Origin: Burkholderiales bacterium
GTDB lineage: Bacteria; Pseudomonadota; Gammaproteobacteria; Burkholderiales; Burkholderiaceae
NCBI GenBank assembly: GCA_947372535.1
Contig: CANBUA010000266.1
Location: forward strand, 1-6,484
DNA length: 6,484 nucleotides
Direction: 5' to 3'
Position 1 is the stretch's first letter; every line of letters begins with the position of its first letter. A model generated the notes under the pieces. That model was not told where the DNA came from and did not search any database. It saw only the letters and a list, made by a program, of their open reading frames with translations. This document shows, piece by piece, positions 1-6,160 of the stretch. The position numbers and the translations under genes were made by a program.

Positions 1-737
1 CCCAGGGCGCTTGGCAGGCCAGCGATGAAGCGCTGCGTCGTCCGGGACGGCGCGATGGCGTCCTTGTCGACATGGCCCCAGCACGATGCAGCGATGCGCT
101 GACCACCAGCAACGGTGGCGCTCGATTGCAGGTGCAATGCCACAGCGCCGGGCATGGGCTGCTCAGCAGCATCACCCTGCGCGGACAAGGCCGCTTCAGC
201 CGCCATGGCCAGCACCGCATCCGTGCGCTCAAGCTGCAAGGACTGCGCCGCGAAAAACAGGCCTTCAAAACCCGAGAGGAAAGGCGAGGTCAGCGTCGTC
301 GAGAAGGCACGCGCCTGGCAAGCCATGGCTACATGAGCCGCGGCGATGTTGGCCGAGATATTGGGTGCCGACACCGTGTTGAGCGCGCCGTGTCCACCTG
401 CCATCACCTCGCGATCGGCCGACTGCCGCACCGCGTAATCAGCCACGGCCGTGCCCAGGAAAACACCCCGCCGCTGCGGCGTGGCGGCGTGCCACGCCAG
501 CGCTTCGCCGCGGCTCAGGCATCCGAGCGAGGCCGCCAGGCTGTAGCAAGCCGAATCGTTCAAATAGCGGTGCTTGATGCCGGGCAAATGGCGTTTGGCA
601 TCGAACCAGTCGGGCGGCGTGGCCTCATGGGCTTCAGGCCAGGCCAGGTCGTCCCGCAGCAGCTCATCGCCACCGCGCCAAGCCATCTGAACATGAGGTG
701 TCATGGCCGCGATCCCGTTCACCCACGCTTCAACCAT
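1..737 (-). CDS. Ketosynthase-like protein lacking the active-site Cys (chain-length-factor-like), 3' end cut by window edge
   Basis: I translated the minus strand from the ATG at 737 and found 245 open codons running off the left edge. The fold is readable as a thiolase-like ketosynthase N-terminal half. It shows GVFLGTAVADYA (residues 91-102, the usual VxxGT region), SAPNISANIAAAHVA (123-137, the usual PxxxxNxxAxxV region) and DAVLAMAAEAAL (173-184, the usual ADxxLAGGAEA region). Where an active ketosynthase has TACxSG, this protein has LTSPFLSG (149-156), so Phe153 or a neighbour replaces the nucleophilic Cys. The only nearby Cys (140) lies well upstream of that site. This is the pattern of chain-length factors, which form a heterodimer with a catalytic ketosynthase. 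The likely partner is the gene just upstream, whose stop overlaps this start by 8 nt (ATGGTTGA). A GGAGG lies 9 nt before the ATG (747-751). The C-terminal half, with the two His positions, is outside the window. A decarboxylating or initiating ketosynthase variant is possible but less likely. Confidence 0.8.
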   Translation of the reverse strand, partial: MVEAWVNGIAAMTPHVQMAWRGGDELLRDDLAWPEAHEATPPDWFDAKRHLPGIKHRYLNDSACYSLAASLGCLSRGEALAWHAATPQRRGVFLGTAVADYAVRQSADREVMAGGHGALNTVSAPNISANIAAAHVAMACQARAFSTTLTSPFLSGFEGLFFAAQSLQLERTDAVLAMAAEAALSAQGDAAEQPMPGAVALHLQSSATVAGGQRIAASCWGHVDKDAIAPSRTTQRFIAGLPSAL

Positions 738-1971
738 GGCGCACGCCCTCCAGCACCACTGAGGCGTTGTTGCCGCCAAAGCCATAGGCATTGATCACCG
801 CGCGGCGTGTCACCACATGATCAGCCAGACGGCCAGCCTCACGCGAGAAATGCAAGGCCACGGCCGGATCGGGCTGCTCGATATGCAGGGTGGGCGGGAT
901 CAGACCGGTGGCAATGGCTTGGGCCGCGACCACGGCGGAAAATGCCCCCGACGCCCCGGCGCAATGCCCCAGGTGCGATTTGATCGGCAAGAGGTGGACG
1001 GCCGAAACGCCATCGCCAAAAACCTCCACCAGCAGATCGCCTTCGATCCGGTCGTTCAAGGGGGTGCCGGTGCCATGCGGCACCACCATCGCGATGTCAC
1101 CCGCCTGCAAGCCCGCACTGGCCAAGGCCAGGTGCATGGCGGTGCGGATGTCGCGCCCCTGCGGCTGCGGTGCGGTCGGGTGATGGGCATCGCAACTCGT
1201 GCCCTGCCCGGCCACGGTGCAATAAGGCGGACGACCCGACTTCTGCAGGCGGTCGGCCAGCTCAGGTGAGACCAGCAGCAAAGCCGCTGCGCCCTCACCC
1301 AGCACCGTGCCCTGCCGCTGCGCATCGAAAGGCCGACAGCGATCCGGGTCCAGCGCCGTCATGCGCTGCAACCCCGCCTGCGTCAGGCGAGACAAGACCT
1401 CGACCCCGACCACCAGCATGGCATCGGCCGTGCCGTCCATGATCAGGTCCGCCGCGTGCGTCAGTGCATACAGGGCGGCCGCACAGGCGTTGGAGACAGC
1501 AAACACCGGCCCGTCGATGGACAGGCCCAGCAACTCGTTCAATCGATCGACTACCGCGTAGGGATTGCAATCGTTGAAACCATCTGCGGCTTCGTCCAGC
1601 CGTGCGCACTCGGACACGCCCGTGTCACCGGCAGCCGTGCCAATGGCCAGGCCCAGTGAGACCTCCCGCCACAACGGCCGCCCCAGCCGCGCATCGGCGC
1701 AGGCCTCGTCGATGGCATCGACCGCCAATTGCTCGAAGCGGCTCATCTTGGTGGCATGCTGACCCACCGCACGCGCGGGCAAGGCATGGCCATGCCGCCA
1801 TGAGCGACCATCGGCCGGCAAGCCAGGGAAGGCATTCTGCGAAGGCCGTGCAGGCGGCTCGAACAAGGCGCCCCACAAGGCCGACATGCCCTGCCCCGCC
1901 GGACACACCGCACCGAGCCCGACGACTGCCGCACCGGACCCCAATTGCACAGCGCGCATCGGCTCAGTCAT
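730..1971 (-). CDS. Beta-ketoacyl-[acyl-carrier-protein] synthase (FabF/KAS II family), catalytically intact
   Basis: This 413-residue protein would condense a malonyl-ACP unit with an acyl-ACP in the cytoplasm, the chain-extension step of type II fatty acid or polyene synthesis. The full catalytic set is visible: Cys163 in SNACAAAL, His299 in PHGTGTPLND, Lys331 and His336 in KSHLGHCAGA, and the C-terminal glycine-rich NAYGFGGNNASVVLEG (394-409). Length and spacing match the FabF family. The ATG at 1971 was chosen because GGAGG (1978-1982) lies 6 nt upstream and the protein then opens with a normal KS N-terminus. An in-frame ATG at 2049 would add 26 low-complexity residues inside the upstream dehydratase gene. 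The start overlaps that gene's stop by 8 nt, and the stop overlaps the next start by 8 nt, so translation is probably coupled. Being followed by a Cys-less KS homologue suggests a KS-CLF heterodimer, as with ApeO/ApeC of aryl polyene pathways. That equivalence is inference, so I give no symbol. Confidence 0.9.
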   Translation of the reverse strand: MTEPMRAVQLGSGAAVVGLGAVCPAGQGMSALWGALFEPPARPSQNAFPGLPADGRSWRHGHALPARAVGQHATKMSRFEQLAVDAIDEACADARLGRPLWREVSLGLAIGTAAGDTGVSECARLDEAADGFNDCNPYAVVDRLNELLGLSIDGPVFAVSNACAAALYALTHAADLIMDGTADAMLVVGVEVLSRLTQAGLQRMTALDPDRCRPFDAQRQGTVLGEGAAALLLVSPELADRLQKSGRPPYCTVAGQGTSCDAHHPTAPQPQGRDIRTAMHLALASAGLQAGDIAMVVPHGTGTPLNDRIEGDLLVEVFGDGVSAVHLLPIKSHLGHCAGASGAFSAVVAAQAIATGLIPPTLHIEQPDPAVALHFSREAGRLADHVVTRRAVINAYGFGGNNASVVLEGVRHG

Positions 1972-2452
1972 GGGCTGCCTCCGCCATGATCGCGCCGGTA
2001 TCGACCAGGAAGGCCTTGAGGCTGCCAAACTGGATGAGGACGCGTTCATCGACCCGGGTCTGACCGGACAGAACCATCATGCGCGGCCCCGCATCGACCA
2101 ACTTGATGTCATGCCGCAGGCGATCGCCCGGGTAGGCATGGCCGAGGATCTCGATGTCCGAGAATTCGCCGAAGACCACCGCGTGCGTCGAGCTGGCCTG
2201 CTCCAGAAACCCCCGCTGGCTCAACAAAACAGCGGCGCCCTGACCAAACGATTCGATGTGCAAGGACAAGGGATAGGCCAACGCTTCAAAGCTCACCGCT
2301 TGGTCGGCATGGGCATAACAAGGCTCATTGAAGGTGACGTGCTTGAATGCAACGGCCGTCTCGCCCTGCTCATCCGTCTCGATGGCATCGACCAGCACCA
2401 TGGGGTGGCGCTGCGGCAGGAGGCGCAGGATGTCGACGGGCTCAGCGCGCAT
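1964..2452 (-). CDS. Hotdog-fold 3-hydroxyacyl-ACP dehydratase-like protein with non-canonical active site (ApeP-like)
   Basis: This 162-residue protein has the FabZ-type opening LLPQRHPMVLVDAI (residues 11-24) and a VTFNEPCY segment (39-46) equivalent to the VSVNEPFF of FabZ. It also has a helix carrying Glu67 and Gln71 (LHIESFGQ), where FabZ has the catalytic-Glu motif LEAMAQ, and a late HAYPGDRLRHDIKLV strand (105-119). The hallmark GHFPGxPxxPG loop is missing. It is replaced by a longer stretch (HADQAVSFEALAYPL, 48-62) in which His48 may or may not take the catalytic role. It may dehydrate 3-hydroxyacyl-ACP itself or act mainly as a partner of the preceding dehydratase, as ApeP does with ApeI in aryl polyene systems. 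The ATG at 2452 has GGAGG (2462-2466) 9 nt upstream and overlaps the preceding stop by 11 nt. Longer in-frame starts inside the upstream gene give non-hotdog sequence and were rejected. Confidence 0.8.
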   Translation of the reverse strand: MRAEPVDILRLLPQRHPMVLVDAIETDEQGETAVAFKHVTFNEPCYAHADQAVSFEALAYPLSLHIESFGQGAAVLLSQRGFLEQASSTHAVVFGEFSDIEILGHAYPGDRLRHDIKLVDAGPRMMVLSGQTRVDERVLIQFGSLKAFLVDTGAIMAEAAHD

Positions 2453-2885
2453 GGGTGATGCCCTCCGACAAGGCCGTGGCCGCCACCAGCCGCCCACGCG
2501 CCACACGGCCACCGGGCTTGCTGAAGTTGGCGCTGATGGTGACGATGCCCGACGCGGGCGCCGAGTCAGAGGCGCTCCAGTCCACCAGCAAAGCGCAAGC
2601 ATCGCCCGGCCTGATCGCGTGCATGAATCGAAAACCGGCAATTCGTTTAACGAAAAAACGTACGCCGCAGCTCTGCTCCAAAGCGAACTCGGCTGCCCGC
2701 TGGGCCATTTCGATCAGGAACACGCCCGGCAAGATGGGCTGATGCGGGAAATGGCCGTGAAACGCAGGATCATGGTCAGGAAACTGCCAGTCAAATTGCC
2801 AGACCGCATCCGCCACGCGGCGATGCGCTTCGAATGATTTGACGCCCATGGCCCGATGGACAGGTGCAGTTTTAAAATGATCCAT
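2442..2885 (-). CDS. 3-hydroxyacyl-ACP dehydratase, FabZ/ApeI-like hotdog protein
   Basis: This 147-residue protein is predicted to remove water from 3-hydroxyacyl-ACP to give the trans-2-enoyl form. The diagnostic hotdog active-site block is intact: FHGHFPHQPILPGVFLIEMAQ runs through residues 42-62, with the catalytic His45 and Glu59 in FabZ positions. It is followed by a FabZ-like second strand (FRFMHAIRPGD, 85-95). The run PDHDPAFHGHFP resembles the single-domain dehydratases of aryl polyene clusters (ApeI-like) as much as housekeeping FabZ. The usual LPHRxPF N-terminal motif of FabZ is not obvious. The ATG at 2885 sits 13 nt after the fabG stop and has only a weak ribosome-binding site. 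An in-frame ATG at 2849 and several ATGs upstream inside fabG (e.g. 2918) are alternatives, so the N-terminus is the least certain part. The 3' end overlaps the next start by 11 nt. Confidence 0.85.
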   Translation of the reverse strand: MDHFKTAPVHRAMGVKSFEAHRRVADAVWQFDWQFPDHDPAFHGHFPHQPILPGVFLIEMAQRAAEFALEQSCGVRFFVKRIAGFRFMHAIRPGDACALLVDWSASDSAPASGIVTISANFSKPGGRVARGRLVAATALSEGITHAR

Positions 2886-2898
2886 TTTCAAATGAATC

Positions 2899-3651
2899 TC
2901 AAATGGTGATGCCACCATCGACCTGGAAAACTTGGCCGGTGACATAGGCCGCATCCGGCGATACGAGGAACTTAACCATGGCTGCGACTTCGCTGGCCTG
3001 CCCAAATCGTTTCAATGGGATTTTCTCGAGCATGGCAGCCGAGGATTTGGCATTCATCGCGGCGGTCATGTCGGTTTCAATGAATCCCGGCGCGACCACA
3101 TTCACCCGGATGCCGTATCCGCCCACTTCCTTGGCCAGGGACTTGGAAAATCCGATGATGCCGGCCTTGGAAGCGGCATAGTTGGTCTGGGTGGCATTGC
3201 CATACACGCCCGAAACGGACGAGATGTTGACGATCACGCCAGTGCGGCTCTTGATGAAGTGGAAAATGGCTGCGCGGCTGAGGTTGAAGACACCGCTCAA
3301 GTTGGTGTCGATGACATCGGTCCAGGCCTCTTGTGACATGGACACCAAACTGCCGTCCCGCACAATGCCAGCAGAATTGACCAATACCGCGATTTTTCCG
3401 AAGTTCTTGGTGACCTCGTTGACGAAAGCCTGACACTGGCCCATGTCAGCCACATTGCACATACTTGCATAGACCGGCACACCCAGTGCTTCGCATTCTG
3501 TTTTTGTCTGAAGCGACTCCGGAGAATCGGACCGATAGCAATAAGCGATGGCATACCCGGCTTGGGCCAATGCCAGACAAACTGCTTTCCCGATACCTCG
3601 CGATCCGCCACTGACCAAGGCAATGGGTTGTGAGGTTTCTGAGATGGTCAT
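2899..3651 (-). CDS. fabG: 3-oxoacyl-[acyl-carrier-protein] reductase (FabG family SDR)
   Basis: This is a complete 250-residue classical short-chain dehydrogenase/reductase, predicted to reduce 3-oxoacyl-ACP to 3-hydroxyacyl-ACP with NADPH. It has the cofactor loop SGGSRGIG (14-21), NSAG (92-95, where most family members have NNAG), and Asn117 in DTNLSGVFN. The catalytic Ser145 lies in NISSVSG, Tyr158 and Lys162 in YAASK, and the family motifs APGFIETDMT (187-196) and YVTGQVFQVDGG (236-247) follow. The ATG at 3651 is preceded by an AAGG 7 nt upstream. It is the first gene of the left operon and has about 350 bp of non-coding sequence before it. Base composition is lower than its neighbours (31 of 60 G/C at 3481-3540, against 42 of 60 at 1321-1380 in the ketosynthase). 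With the dehydratases and KS downstream, it is most likely the pathway-specific ketoreductase (ApeQ-like role) and not the housekeeping fabG. The symbol denotes the family. Confidence 0.93.
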   Translation of the reverse strand: MTISETSQPIALVSGGSRGIGKAVCLALAQAGYAIAYCYRSDSPESLQTKTECEALGVPVYASMCNVADMGQCQAFVNEVTKNFGKIAVLVNSAGIVRDGSLVSMSQEAWTDVIDTNLSGVFNLSRAAIFHFIKSRTGVIVNISSVSGVYGNATQTNYAASKAGIIGFSKSLAKEVGGYGIRVNVVAPGFIETDMTAAMNAKSSAAMLEKIPLKRFGQASEVAAMVKFLVSPDAAYVTGQVFQVDGGITI

Positions 3652-3797
3652 GCGAAGGCCTTTTTAAAATCTGGACATGCAAATGGCACCAGACGCACTT
3701 GACCCGCACCGATCAAGCCCAAATGACTGAAATCAGTGCCAAGATGACAGGACGATTGACGCCCGATGTTCCCTGGTCAGGTGCGACCGTCTGCGCG

Positions 3798-3825
3798 GCA
3801 ATTTTTCTATTTCAGAAACAATTGC
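3798..3825. repeat. Imperfect inverted repeat (possible operator or leader hairpin)
   Basis: On the plus strand, GCAATT (3798-3803) and TTTCT (3804-3808) pair with AGAAA (3814-3818) and AATTGC (3820-3825). This gives 11 pairs, a 5-base loop and one bulged base (C3819). It lies about 150 bp upstream of the fabG start, downstream of the candidate promoter. No T-tract follows on either strand, so it does not look like a terminator. It could be a regulator site or a 5' leader structure. Function is inferred from position only. Confidence 0.4.
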
Positions 3826-3896
3826 GCCGCATGAAAGCATTTTGCGAAAACAAAAACGGAACAAAATCGGGGTTTACCCTCAATTATTTCGATAAT

Positions 3897-3924
3897 AGAA
3901 TACAAAATGTGAATGCATTAACAA
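3897..3924 (-). promoter_or_regulatory. Possible sigma-70-type promoter for the fabG operon
   Basis: Reading the minus strand, TTGTTA (3924-3919) is followed after 16 nt by TATTCT (3902-3897), with a further TATTAT overlapping just downstream. The match is partial, and the AT-rich setting makes chance matches likely. If real, the transcript would carry a leader of roughly 240 nt before fabG that includes the 3798-3825 dyad. Confidence 0.3.
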
Positions 3925-3931
3925 CGTGACA

Positions 3932-3963
3932 CACCTACCCGTCCGTGATGAACACGGCAGGTG
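3932..3963 (-). terminator. Weak terminator-like hairpin downstream of plsC
   Basis: CCGTG (3943-3947) pairs with CACGG (3953-3957) around a 5-base loop. Outer arms CACCT (3932-3936) and AGGTG (3959-3963) can also pair across an asymmetric internal loop. It lies about 40 nt after the plsC stop, where the pyr operon should end. No clear run of T follows on the minus strand, so intrinsic termination is uncertain. Confidence 0.25.
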
Positions 3964-4003
3964 AAGGTCCTCTGCAACGCGCAGCAGCGCTACAGCAGCG
4001 CGC

Positions 4004-4768
4004 TCAGCCGGTCAAAGCCCGGCTAATCTCATCGCGCAGTTGATGCGCCAAGGCGCGACGGTCGGCATGAGTGACCCGCTGCGCCGGCAACACCGTCACC
4101 GTGACGGTCAGCCCCTGGCTAGAGGCGATCCACCAGAGCGACTGCACCAGGCTGGTGTCGCCAATGTAGGCCGCGGCCGGGCTGATGGCATGGGCACTGT
4201 CGCTGTAGCGCAGCGCCACGGGCTGGATGGGCACATCGGCATCAATGGCCGATTGCAGCAGGTTGCCGTGGAAGTTGAGCATCACCTCACCCGCGCCGGT
4301 GGTGCCTTCCGGGAAGACAGCAGCCGTGTGGCCCTCACGCAAGGTCTGGGTCAACAAACCCACCACCCGCAAGGCATCGCGACGTTGGGCACGCTCGATG
4401 TAGATCGTGCCGGCCAGGGTGACCAGGGGCCCCACGATGGGCCACCGCCCGACTTCGGCCTTGGACACAAAACGACTGGCTTGGACCGAATTGATGGCCA
4501 TGATGTCCATCCAGGACACATGGTTGGCGACGATCAGCTTGGCGCCAGGCCGCAGTTGGCCATGCGTCACCAGGCGCACACCCAGGCAACCCAGCAGTTG
4601 CTGAGACCAGGCCTGCACACGTGCATGCCGGGCCTGCTGGTCCAAACGCGCAAAGCCCAGGCGCATGCGCAGCGACAGGCCCATCAGGAAAACCGCCACG
4701 CAGCCCAGCCGATAGACCGCCCGAGCGGGCGTCCACCAAGGGCTTGAGGCAGTCTTCGAAGCGGTCAT
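4004..4768 (-). CDS. plsC: 1-acyl-sn-glycerol-3-phosphate acyltransferase (PlsC family)
   Basis: This 254-residue membrane-associated acyltransferase is predicted to acylate lysophosphatidic acid at sn-2 to give phosphatidic acid. The family blocks appear in order: NHVSWMD (82-88, the NHx4D catalytic His83/Asp88), GTIYIERAQR (120-129, block II), VFPEGTTG (151-158, block III, FPEGT) and PIQPVALRY (180-188, block IV). A hydrophobic segment at about 17-33 (VYRLGCVAVFLMGLSL) probably anchors it to the inner membrane. The ATG at 4768 is chosen because it is 8 nt after the pyrC' stop and the residues after it look like a normal PlsC N-terminus. An upstream in-frame start at 4954 would add 62 residues of shadow sequence lying inside pyrC'. 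The ribosome-binding site is weak, so translation probably depends on coupling to pyrC'. Linkage to pyrimidine genes is conserved synteny by my recollection, not an obvious pathway link. A related ornithine-lipid or LPS acyltransferase activity cannot be excluded. Confidence 0.9.
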   Translation of the reverse strand: MTASKTASSPWWTPARAVYRLGCVAVFLMGLSLRMRLGFARLDQQARHARVQAWSQQLLGCLGVRLVTHGQLRPGAKLIVANHVSWMDIMAINSVQASRFVSKAEVGRWPIVGPLVTLAGTIYIERAQRRDALRVVGLLTQTLREGHTAAVFPEGTTGAGEVMLNFHGNLLQSAIDADVPIQPVALRYSDSAHAISPAAAYIGDTSLVQSLWWIASSQGLTVTVTVLPAQRVTHADRRALAHQLRDEISRALTG

Positions 4769-4776
4769 CGCCTGGG

Positions 4777-6126
4777 TCAGGCGGCCTGAGATTCGATGGC
4801 GGCGGTGTGTGCCACCTGCCCGGCGACCAAGGTGTAGCGCACCCGGCCCGGCAAGGCGGTGCCCGTGATCTCGTAGGCAAAGGGCGTGTGTTTGCCTTGA
4901 CTGACCAGCACGCCGGGCTCGACCTGCCAGCTCACCGATGGATCGAAGACGCACAGGTCGGCCACACCACCAGCCACGAGGCGGCCAGCGCTGGAGGCGA
5001 GCGATCCGATGGCATCGCCCAGCACCTTCACCGGGCCGGCGGTGACGCTGCCCAAGGCTTGTTGGAGCTTGGTGGAATCCAGGGAGACCGATTCGCCGGC
5101 CTCCAGGCCCGCGCCTTTGAGGGCCAGGCTCAAGAGCAGCTCGAGCCCCGTGGCGCCGGGCTCGGCCTCGCCGAAGGGCAGCATCTTCTCGTCCTCACTG
5201 ACCGGCGTGTGGTCGGACACCAGGGCGTCCAGCGTGCCATCGCGCAGGCCGGCTTGCAAGGCATCGCGGTCGCGGCCCTGACGCAGTGGCGGCACCAGGC
5301 GCATGGCCGAATTGAAGAAGCCGATGTCCACATCGGTGAGCAACAGGGAGTTGATGCTGACGTCAGCCGTGATGGGCAGGCCCTGGGCCTTGGCTTGGCG
5401 CACGATCTCGACACCTGCTGCGCTGGAGATGCGGCACAGGTGAACGCGAGCACCGCTGGCCCGCACCAGCTCGACGATGGTGTGCAGGGCCACGGTTTCT
5501 GCGGAGACCGGCACACCCGACAGGCCCAGGCGCGTGGCCACGGCGCCGCTGGCGGCAATGCCCTTGCCCAGCCAGCCATCCTGCGGACGCAGCCAGACCG
5601 TGTAGCCAAAGGTGGCGGCGTACTGCATGGCGCGTTGCAGCACCAGGGTGTCGAGGATGGGCACCTCGGCCTGCGAGTAACCCACGCAGCCGGCTTCATG
5701 CAACTCGGCCATCTCGGTGAGGACCTCGCCTTTGAGGCCGCGCGTGAGTGCGCCCAAGGGGAACAGGCGGCAACGGCTGAGCTTGCGCGCGCGCAGCTTG
5801 AGCATCTCGACCAGGCCAGGCTCGTCCAGCGTCGGGTCGGTATCGGGCAGGCACACCACGCTGGTCACGCCACCAGCAGCAGCAGCTGCCAGCTCGGACT
5901 CCAGCATGCCTTCATGCTCATGGCCGGGCTCACGCAGGCGCACGGCCAGGTCCACCAGGCCGGGGGCCACGATGCAGCCTGTGGCATCAATGGTGCGCTC
6001 GGCCGCGAAGTCAACACTGATCTGGCCGATCGAGACGATGCGGCCAGACGCGATGGCCAGGTCGCCCATGATGTCAAGCCCGCTGGCCGGGTCGATCACG
6101 CGGCCGTTTTTGATGAGAATCTTCAT
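4777..6126 (-). CDS. pyrC': Dihydroorotase-like protein PyrC' (predicted non-catalytic partner of aspartate carbamoyltransferase)
   Basis: This 449-residue member of the amidohydrolase/dihydroorotase family follows pyrB. The scaffold is clear: KNGRVIDPASG (7-17), PGLVDLAVRLREPG (55-68), GGVTSVVCLPDTDP (85-98), SDHTPVSEDEK (304-314) and a C-terminal GVADLCVFDP (387-396). The metal site is largely gone. The HxH of VDLHVHLREPG is Ala61/Arg63. The carboxylated-Lys/Asp position (FSDDG in active enzymes) reads YSQAE (150-154). HxED reads RPQD (180-183), CHVS reads CRIS (231-234), and only Asp305 survives. The TPHHLLL loop is SINSLLL (257-263). This matches the inactive PyrC' (PyrX) proteins that build the ATCase holoenzyme with PyrB in Pseudomonas and relatives, so an active dihydroorotase should be encoded elsewhere. 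I start at 6126 because GGAGG lies 5 nt upstream. The frame opens to an ATG at 6210, but those 28 residues only translate the intergenic repeat. Databases often label such genes simply as dihydroorotase. Confidence 0.92.
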   Translation of the reverse strand: MKILIKNGRVIDPASGLDIMGDLAIASGRIVSIGQISVDFAAERTIDATGCIVAPGLVDLAVRLREPGHEHEGMLESELAAAAAGGVTSVVCLPDTDPTLDEPGLVEMLKLRARKLSRCRLFPLGALTRGLKGEVLTEMAELHEAGCVGYSQAEVPILDTLVLQRAMQYAATFGYTVWLRPQDGWLGKGIAASGAVATRLGLSGVPVSAETVALHTIVELVRASGARVHLCRISSAAGVEIVRQAKAQGLPITADVSINSLLLTDVDIGFFNSAMRLVPPLRQGRDRDALQAGLRDGTLDALVSDHTPVSEDEKMLPFGEAEPGATGLELLLSLALKGAGLEAGESVSLDSTKLQQALGSVTAGPVKVLGDAIGSLASSAGRLVAGGVADLCVFDPSVSWQVEPGVLVSQGKHTPFAYEITGTALPGRVRYTLVAGQVAHTAAIESQAA

Positions 6127-6131
6127 GTGGG

Positions 6132-6136
6132 CCTCC
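6132..6136 (-). promoter_or_regulatory. Ribosome-binding site of pyrC'
   Basis: GGAGG on the minus strand, 5 nt before the ATG at 6126. It fixes the start there instead of at the upstream in-frame ATG at 6210. Confidence 0.75.
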
Positions 6137-6160
6137 GCAGAGCCGCCTCTAGGAGGCCGG

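Larger units (their letters stand above)
3652..4003. other. AT-rich intergenic region between plsC and the fabG operon
   Basis: These 352 bases separate the pyr operon tail from the fatty-acid-like operon. I find no convincing gene: the only sizeable reading frame (plus strand, 3630-3929) starts antisense inside fabG and has no recognisable motif or good ribosome-binding site. GC falls to 20 of 60 at 3841-3900. The region carries a possible terminator (3932-3963), a possible promoter (3897-3924), a stem-loop dyad (3798-3825) and a 9-bp direct repeat CAGCAGCGC (3982-3990 and 3993-4001). Confidence 0.75.

Noticed and set aside
72..794. Plus-strand open frame of 240 codons at the left end
   Set aside because: It is antisense to the Cys-less ketosynthase gene, whose minus-strand translation shows clear ketosynthase motifs. 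The plus-strand product is Arg/His-rich with no motif.
3870..3879. Small palindrome GGGT-TT-ACCC
   Set aside because: Four-bp arms occur often by chance, and nothing else supports a binding site.
3630..3929. Plus-strand 99-codon frame crossing the intergenic region
   Set aside because: It begins antisense inside fabG, has no clear ribosome-binding site or recognisable domain, and the shorter start at about 3723 is no better.
3982..4001. Tandem 9-bp direct repeat CAGCAGCGC
   Set aside because: Only two copies with a 2-nt spacer just after plsC. Too short and too near the genome's GC-rich triplet bias to call a functional element.
4006..4024. AGCCGG/CCGGCT inverted repeat at the plsC 3' end
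   Set aside because: Six-bp arms inside coding sequence with no T-tract after them. Not enough to call a terminator.
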